In this document: piece after piece, positions 57,270 to 64,000 of the stretch | How positions within the stretch are numbered: position 1 is the stretch's first letter | Layout: each line of letters starts with the position of its first letter | Assembly (NCBI GenBank): GCA_040437565.1 | Contig: JBDOQK010000045.1 | Coordinates: 124,001-188,000, forward strand | Source of the DNA: Albugo candida | Lineage: Eukaryota; Oomycota; Peronosporomycetes; Albuginales | Direction: 5' to 3' | DNA: 64,000 bases | Made by a program: the position numbers and the translations under genes | The notes under the pieces: model-generated | What the model saw: only the letters and a program-made list of their open reading frames with translations | Told to the model about the DNA's origin: nothing | Databases searched by the model: none

Positions 57270-58650
57270 GGCAATATCGATCACATGATCGCCACATCGG
57301 CATGTTACTATGATGCATTGAGATACAGCCTCCCCTGTCAGAAGCAGACATGTGCTAGTGGCAACAAAGTCAGTGGGATTTTACTGACAAGGATTTAACA
57401 CGGCATTTTGTATGCTCCTATATGGTTTTATATAGACGCTTAGCTTCGTTTCGAAAATAAGTAACGATTTAAAAGCGTCTCTGCTTATAGTCTTTGTCTG
57501 GGAATGACAACCGAACCAGTGCGTATGAGGACACTAATCGGAAGTAAACAACACTGATGACCCGGAATCCATATCACCGGTACTTGGGTGAGATAGTGGA
57601 TCCAGTGACCTTTTGTGCAAAATGTCGGGTCAGCAGACATAAACTACAGTTCCAATAACGAAAGAGCTATGCTTGCGCGATTGAAAGTCTGAACAGTGTC
57701 CGGCACTGACTTCCACTAAGGCACATTTTTTCGGACAATACAGCTCTCTTCAAGTGAACCGTTCCACCAACGTGGCGTTTCATCGCGTCGTAAATGTTAC
57801 ATCTGATTATGCTCTTTAAAAACGTTATTGATCAGAAGTAGATGTGCGACCCCGTCCAACTCAGGATCGTTCGATTCCATGCATATTAAATAAAACCCCG
57901 TTCATGGTTGTGGGCAGATCTAATGCTGCCAGGTGATTTGGTCCTGGTTGGTACAAAGTTGTACCAGCCGACGCACATGAATGATGCACGCATCGCCTTG
58001 GACCAGATTGTCCGAGGAACAGGATTATGAACGGTATATATTTAACAACTTGAAACCAGATTTTTATTGCATTATTATGATACCATAAAAAACTTCAGTA
58101 AAAATTTGAAAGGTTGCTGCTTATGCACTATGTTGTGCTAAGCTCGGTGTCTGTTTTGTTGACGTATCCCCATATGTAATTTTTCGTTTGTTTATCATTA
58201 CCGTATTGTCTGATAACAAAAATAACAAAATTCTTTGCAAATTTCGCTTTCCTTATGCGGTGGCGGGTATCGTATAGATGTATCTTGTCAGCGTTAGGAT
58301 GCATTGCCTGACAGAAAACCTGACTCTGTACAGCTTTCCCTCTATAAATCAAATACTACAATGCAATCACTCCAGTGTCTAGACCTTCATGTCAATTTTT
58401 ATAAGTTGAGCTATTCGGTCAACTTACCTGGATAAGTTACGACATTTTTTTACGTTTTTATTGTTGATTTGCTGCAGAAGTATCATATCCTTTACTACAC
58501 GTTTCAATGACGTCAAAGAAACCAAAAATGTATACCACATGGTTACTCATAAAGGAGCACGTAAAATGGATTCCCACAGTTGAAAAAACATAGCAGCGAA
58601 ACTAGCAGGTCAACCAGTTCCGAACATAGGACTTGCAAGAATTGACGCAT
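57270..58650. other. Stretch without supported genes
   Basis: A 74-codon minus frame at 58352-58128 lacks motifs. No repeat was recognised. Confidence 0.5.
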
Positions 58651-58661
58651 TTTTTGAGCTT

Positions 58662-59034
58662 CTAACGCACAATATCAAACTCGACTACATATTGGGCATT
58701 AAAACGACCCAAACGTTCTCTAAATTTCAATGGAACTGGTTTGGATCTATATTCTGGCAATGTACTGTCAGGATTACAAACCTTACACTTCTGCTTCTGG
58801 TATAAATATGTATGATCGGTCATTATTGCAAATTCGTTTATCACCTCATTATATGTGCGTAACTGCTGAGGTCTTCTCGATTGTGTTACAACCCATGAAA
58901 ATACTACTATTACAGCATCTAACCACAATTAGGGCGCATAGAGCTTGATCATCACAGATACCTTTATAATAGTCGAGAAATTTCTTAAGCATCGCTGTTC
59001 TTTTCTGTGACATTATCCTGATTCTACCACACAA
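58662..59034 (-). CDS. Unidentified two-part gene, spliced or frameshifted
   Basis: The right part (59034-58849) reads RTAMLKKFLDYYKGICDDQA and the left part (to 58662) reads QLRTYNEVINEFAIM, then QKQKCKVCNPDS with a CxxC, and RERLGRFNAQYVVEFDIVR before a stop. Both have strong protein character in adjoining frames. A stretch ending in GAAGACCTCAG could be an intron acceptor, but no donor in the right phase was found. The listed start of the left part is a TTG just after a stop, so its apparent signal peptide is not real. Confidence 0.4.
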
Positions 59035-60091
59035 CTGCAGTGTAGAACTCTGTGCTATAAGCCATTCGTCCTACCGAAATATGGTACAATTGATGAAACG
59101 GTACGAACTGTTGGGTAATCAAGCTGGTAATGAATTTGGTATATTTAAGGTTCGAACGCATCATCTCCATTCATTTTCATTACTTATGTTATTCTATTAC
59201 TTTAAATCTTTAGCTAAAGCGCAGAACATTTCAGTCTCTATTTATGAGGGACGAAAACCAGCTTGTCAAATAGATGTCTTAGGTATCTTTTTATTTGTAC
59301 AAAGGTGAGGCTGTATTTTTGCTTGTATAGGAACCTTGTCGGACTATATATGTGACACCACCATCGACTACTTTTTTTCTGTGAAAATATAAAAGCACAA
59401 GCGTTGACGATCAATAACTTCAAAGACTATAGTTTTTCTGACCCGTAACTGAGTGCCGAGATTGATTCAGCCAGCCACCTCAAATTACTGAAATTTTATC
59501 AAAACAATACAAAAAAAAAGAAGAGTATGCACACACAAATTTCAAAACCATGCAAATTACATCGTGGCAATAATCATGATCAGAACCGTTATGGGCTACT
59601 ATCGTCAAAAAGAGTCTGGAAGATCTAACAAACAGAACTGATTGGCTTAGCCAGGCTAAGAGGATGTCTTGAGAACGATTGATTCTGGCTGGCTAGAAGT
59701 TATGCTACTGGGTAAGCGCAGGAGTAACAAATACATATAACAGTGTCGTCAGATTTTTTTTGCCATCTCTTGAACAACACGCTCAAGCCAATAAAGATGA
59801 TTGGACTAAGAACCCGAAATTGATTGATGTATAACAGGTCAGCAGTATGTTTTTCCCTCCTTACCATTAAGTAAATAGTACCTCGAGAGCTCAAAGAAAG
59901 CTGACTGTCGTAATTTCTTCACATCGCTAGAAGAGCAAAGCATGGAAGTATCGTGGCTTTATTGGGGTAACGAATTGTTTCAACAGGAATGATGTAGAAG
60001 ATTTACCCAAAAATCTCGAAAAGAACATTTATTTTCGAGATTGTATCTTGAATCATCGACCCGTTCATCCGACTGTCAGCTTGCAAGAAGA

Positions 60092-60448
60092 TCAGTTAGT
60101 TCTATTATGCTTATGACTAATTATGTCTTCTTCTCGGACTGCACTGTGATCAAGGAAACGGTAATCCTGATACCACAAGCTCTTCATCGCTAAGTGATAT
60201 TCAGAAGTGAGAGAATGGAAATTGTACCTATACAGGAATCCATAGGACGCGGATACAAGATATAATTTCCAAGTCTCATTCTCGATTCGCAAGCAATGCC
60301 CTGATGTTAACACTTCTGCAAATTGAAAGCGCCTTTCTTTTACACCAATTGAAAATCGAGACCTGTTCAGTTGGAAGGTAAAGGTCATTGCACACTCCCC
60401 CTGATTTGACTGCACCGCACAAAGATAGCCTATCTTGGGTGTTCCCAT
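60092..60448 (-). CDS. Unidentified open frame of about 118 residues
   Basis: Opens at ATG about 60448 (MGTPKIGYLCAVQ) and ends at 60092. Rich in aromatic residues (WKLYLVSASYGFLYRYNF, LWYQDYRF). No domain was recognised. There is no overlapping frame of comparable quality on the plus strand. Confidence 0.4.
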   Translation of the reverse strand: MGTPKIGYLCAVQSNQGECAMTFTFQLNRSRFSIGVKERRFQFAEVLTSGHCLRIENETWKLYLVSASYGFLYRYNFHSLTSEYHLAMKSLWYQDYRFLDHSAVREEDIISHKHNRTN

Positions 60449-60809
60449 TTCTAAAAAAATGTTCACGAACGTCCTCAGCCATTACCTATATCGCATTTTA
60501 TGAGGTTGTCCACGCAACAGCGACGAGAATAATCACAAGCCATCTACAAAAACTTCTACATCTTGCTTTTCAGGTGCGTGGACGTATTGGTCAATAGTTA
60601 TGGACGTTCTGATCTTTAGTCGGCTAAGTAAAGATTCGATTCAATTCTTCCATATATGCAACCATATCCCTCTTGTATTGACTGAAGAGGCACGTAGCGG
60701 AATGGCTCAAATATATACTTCCATAATTGTACCGGTATTTTTAGTGGAATTGCAGAGAGCCATGCAAGCAACTCCTCTATGTATCTAGCCCCTACCAGCT
60801 CTTTTCTCT

Positions 60810-61181
60810 GAGCATCAAAATACAGTCACATTCCCAGACAATGGAGAAGGCTTTATTTAGAAAAGCATAGACCCGACTTTGAAACATTTGAAGATTACAA
60901 TAGGAATGCAGAAGCAAGCGCTACTGAGACGTTACGGTATAAATTGGTACACCGCGAAAATCTCTCGTAGTACTCCTATATAGCTAAGTCATGTGCTTTC
61001 TTGTATATCCTTAGCGAATATTAATTATCACCTTCATGAAGCTCTGACTTTTCTGAATGATTATTTTGATAATTCTTTTCTCTGCTCGGGTTTCTATTGT
61101 CACCTGATATTATCTTATCAAGTAGTTTCCTGCCAATTAACAGTATCACATTGTCTATATTGCTTATATCTACCGATAATA
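60810..61181 (+). repeat. Gap-flanking duplicate, left copy (372 bp)
   Basis: Repeated at 61282-61653 at an offset of 472, with one base different (GTCACCTGATATT against GTCACTTGATATT). Confidence 0.9.
60812..60970 (+). CDS. Probable last exon of an unidentified gene
   Basis: After a pyrimidine-rich acceptor-like CTCTTTTCTCTGAG, 51 codons read RQWRRLYLEKHRPDFETFED and on to LRYKLVHRENLS before TAG. An upstream plus frame (60694-60780, MAQIYTSIIVPVFLVELQ) may supply an earlier exon, but the donor is unclear. The exon appears again after gap 12 because of the duplicated overlap. No family was recognised. Confidence 0.45.
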   Translation, partial: ASKYSHIPRQWRRLYLEKHRPDFETFEDYNRNAEASATETLRYKLVHRENLS

Positions 61182-61281
61182 NNNNNNNNNNNNNNNNNNN
61201 NNNNNNNNNNNNNNNNNNNNNNNNNNNNNNNNNNNNNNNNNNNNNNNNNNNNNNNNNNNNNNNNNNNNNNNNNNNNNNNNN
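61182..61281. other. Assembly gap 12 (100 N)
   Basis: 100 N between near-identical 372-bp flanks. Confidence 0.99.
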
Positions 61282-61653
61282 GAGCATCAAAATACAGTCA
61301 CATTCCCAGACAATGGAGAAGGCTTTATTTAGAAAAGCATAGACCCGACTTTGAAACATTTGAAGATTACAATAGGAATGCAGAAGCAAGCGCTACTGAG
61401 ACGTTACGGTATAAATTGGTACACCGCGAAAATCTCTCGTAGTACTCCTATATAGCTAAGTCATGTGCTTTCTTGTATATCCTTAGCGAATATTAATTAT
61501 CACCTTCATGAAGCTCTGACTTTTCTGAATGATTATTTTGATAATTCTTTTCTCTGCTCGGGTTTCTATTGTCACTTGATATTATCTTATCAAGTAGTTT
61601 CCTGCCAATTAACAGTATCACATTGTCTATATTGCTTATATCTACCGATAATA
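61282..61653 (+). repeat. Gap-flanking duplicate, right copy (372 bp)
   Basis: Second copy of 60810-61181. The single mismatch suggests the two contig ends come from different alleles or that one carries an error. Confidence 0.9.
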
Positions 61654-61659
61654 TGCTTC

Positions 61660-63200
61660 TTTGAAGAAAAATGATGTTTCCTCTTTATCAGCTCTCATTC
61701 ATGATCCTGCTTTACAGTTTATTTCACAACGCTCATGTCCTTTCTATATAGTGTAAGCTGGACATCACTGCAAAGAGTCAGACACGATAAAATAACCCTG
61801 TTTCACGTTCTCAAATCCCCTTGGATTGAAGTTGTTTTCTCATTAGCAAACTGCCGTACTAGAAATCATTGAACCTTCTTAGCAACATTTCATACAAACA
61901 TTACCAGAGATCACGAACAACTGAATGGAGACAGTAATGTCCCCGTATCGAAGACCAGTAAGTTGTTTGTGACTAGTATTTCTTGTACGGCACATTAAGG
62001 AAGCAAAACAACGACGATACGTACAAAGTGACTATCTGGAATCAGAAGCGAGTCGAGTCTTGCTGATGAACATGGAGCCGATTCGAAATGAAAAGGAGAG
62101 AAGTATGGTGCAATTCATGAGTTGCTTCCGGCTTTTCATAGGCAACTTTAGACTCGTATGCGCAGACGAAGGTAAACTGTGAAGTTAATATATATTCTTG
62201 GTCCTTAGTTCGCAAACAGCTTCTACTACTTCTAAACCAATGAAAACCCTTCGATCATTCAAAGCGCTTCTAAAAATACTGGGAAGATCCTTTAGTGACG
62301 TCGCGAACTGACGTCATGATCATACATGAAATATGTTTACCCATGCAAGCAATACGCGGTGTAATATCAGCAGCAACAGACAGATCAGCTTGTCTAGCTA
62401 TTAGTTTTGAATGAACTCTATTGCTTAGTAAGCTTCCTGAAGTAATTGATGAATGTATTCAGATATGAAAGTCAGTCAAAAATGAGACTTGAGATTATAC
62501 GTTTCGGACGAAACTCGGAATCTCTTTATCGAATTGGGTATTGCGAAATGATAACGATGTATATATGAAACACAATGAAGGCAAGCAGCGCGGTCATAGC
62601 TGATTTATACCCTCTATAAATAAATTATTTGGCGAGATGGTATGATATTCGATTTGTAATGGGAATGACACAACATCCTTTTTCAAGTGTTTTATAATCT
62701 CTCCAAAAGCATCTGACCAATGAATAACTGGGAGAGAACCCAGGGAAATACATTTGCCGTTGGGTGCCATTGTTTAGGGTTTAGTGTCCAAAAGAATTCA
62801 ATCTCATCCGCTTCATGCGGCACATGAGCGTATTCTTTTTCGAACTCTGGAGCTATAGATGTCAAGCGGGCTGGTCTATAATTTTAGAGAAACGAAAGAG
62901 CAATATTGTCACACATTGCATTCCAGTAAAATAATTTTATAGACTCTTCGCCTTTCCGTTCATCTATTTGAAGAGATATAAGAATTCTAGCAACGAGAGA
63001 AAATCTGTAACTTCAGAAGCAATCCTCTGAAGGATGATGCTTTTTTTGCTCATGTTCCTGACATTCCTGACATTGATATCAAATTGAAGCTATCGTTCGC
63101 CTTTTTTCAATTTTTCAAATGAGTGATTTTGGTACCTGTTGTTTGAAATCACCTCCGCGCGTTCTCGAGACTCTATCATGGAATTTTCAAAACTGGATGT
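61660..63200. other. Stretch without supported genes
   Basis: No motif or repeat recognised. A plus frame at 63224-63529 may hold exons of the gene that follows, but its listed start is not ATG. Confidence 0.5.
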
Positions 63201-63644
63201 CTTGATGATCTTCAGATGATGCTTTGTACCAGAAAATGATATCAGGTATTTTTCAGGATGATGAGGTGGGCTCTATAGGCTTTACAAGGTTCTTCTCATC
63301 ATCTTCTCCTTGTTGGTATTCTCATTCAATTTATCTCGAGTATTTTTCTTGGCTTTTACTAAGATTCTTTCTTGCTTATGACAGGTTGGTGATAGAATTT
63401 AATTTAGACGAAGTGGTCTCATTCAGAAGTTTTATTAGTACTTACCAAAAAAGAACACAGCAATGCTCATTACTTGTATCAAAAGTCGTACATAGAAATA
63501 AGCAACAAAAACCGTTCAGCTTACTTTGAATGGCATGTAGCACGATCTAAGGAACATTATGTCTTTGACATCACTCTTTATAGGTTTAAGGCTTGAAGAT
63601 GTGTCGATGCAGGTATATCTACATGTAAGAACTCTTTTCAGTAT

Positions 63645-64000
63645 TTACTTTATACTAGTCTCTCGTCGGTGGTTACCGTATGGATTAGATCTTGCGGCTC
63701 TTGGATTGAAGCCACCTCACACGTAAGAAGCAAAGATGGTGTCGACGGTCAGGTCCGGCCAAGAGAAGAAGTCTCATTTTTTACATTCAACGTAGTAAGG
63801 CAAAACATACACTTCTCCTCCTGGGCACAGGTATTTATCTCAGTGAATGCTCGAGGCAATCAAGATATCACTGTTGGGCTTTTTCCCTCGCAATGCCAGT
63901 GCTTCCGGATAGGCTTCATCATAGAGCAAGGATTGGGTGAGACAATATTGGGGCTTGATTTCTCGTCACCCAATATCACGCAAATTACTAAGCTGAAGCC
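63645..64000 (+). CDS. Unidentified partial gene running off the right end
   Basis: From a possible acceptor CTCTTTTCAG at 63635-63644 the frame stays open for about 118 codons to the window edge. It reads YLLYTSLSSVVTVWIRSCGS at the start and NARGNQDITVGLFPSQCQCF further on. Such a long stop-free stretch with balanced composition in an AT-rich area supports coding. The start and family are unknown. Upstream exons probably lie between 63200 and 63600. Confidence 0.5.

Noticed and set aside
58662-58850. DHHC palmitoyltransferase from the CKVC motif
   Set aside because: The rest of the Cys-rich domain and the DHHC signature are absent.
58662-58928. Signal peptide on the 88-codon frame
   Set aside because: The apparent Met is a TTG directly after an in-frame stop; the hydrophobic stretch is more likely intron or out-of-frame sequence.

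Overview
The window is repeat-rich nuclear DNA from a eukaryote. The recognisable genes have short GT-AG introns (50 and 55 nt), a tubulin-tyrosine-ligase-like gene points to a lineage with cilia or flagella, and the interspersed DNA is a mix of LINE, copia, SINE, Mutator-like and DDE elements. This fits an oomycete such as a biotrophic plant pathogen, but that assignment is inference. Twelve runs of exactly 100 N mark scaffold gaps. At four of them (12.3, 18.5, 25.9 and 61.2 kb) the same sequence stands on both sides, so the apparent tandem duplications there are most simply contig ends that overlap but were never merged.

Layout. 0.1-6.85 kb: a decayed non-LTR retrotransposon on the minus strand (ORF1, APE endonuclease, reverse transcriptase, C-terminal region). 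6.9-8.7 kb: small inverted-repeat elements, one of which carries a complete tRNA-derived SINE with a perfect 15-bp target-site duplication. 10.8-15.6 kb: a Mutator-like element with two nested pairs of terminal inverted repeats and a broken transposase. 15.6-17.5 kb: a DDE transposase remnant with a GHER signature. 21.3-26.9 kb: a Ty1/copia element with both LTRs. 29.1-30.9 kb: a second DDE transposase copy. 34.4-35.3 kb: LINE fragment 2. 35.4-37.3 kb: an unidentified broken gene. 38.3 kb: the 3' end of another copia. 39.3 kb: a second SINE copy cut by a gap. 39.5-42.4 kb: a contig bounded by inverted repeats with an unidentified gene inside. 42.5-43.6 kb: a third DDE transposase copy, N-terminal part only. 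43.9-45.7 kb: a tubulin-tyrosine-ligase-like gene that looks broken. 45.9-46.8 kb: an internally deleted Mutator-like element with doubled inverted repeats. 51.15-51.47 kb: a 115-bp tandem repeat. 51.84-52.28 kb: the best intact gene, a two-exon small secreted protein. 53.2-57.2 kb: LINE copy 3. 57.3-64 kb: mostly unique sequence with several exon-like open frames, one running off the right end.

How it fits together. Almost all the coding sequence belongs to mobile elements, and nearly all of it is broken by frameshifts and stops. The LINE copies could have supplied reverse transcriptase for the SINE; this is a general expectation and is not shown here. Host genes are few: the secreted protein, the TTLL gene or pseudogene, and several loci that look coding but that I cannot name. 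Many of the listed short open frames begin at TTG or GTG rather than ATG, so they were not accepted on length alone.
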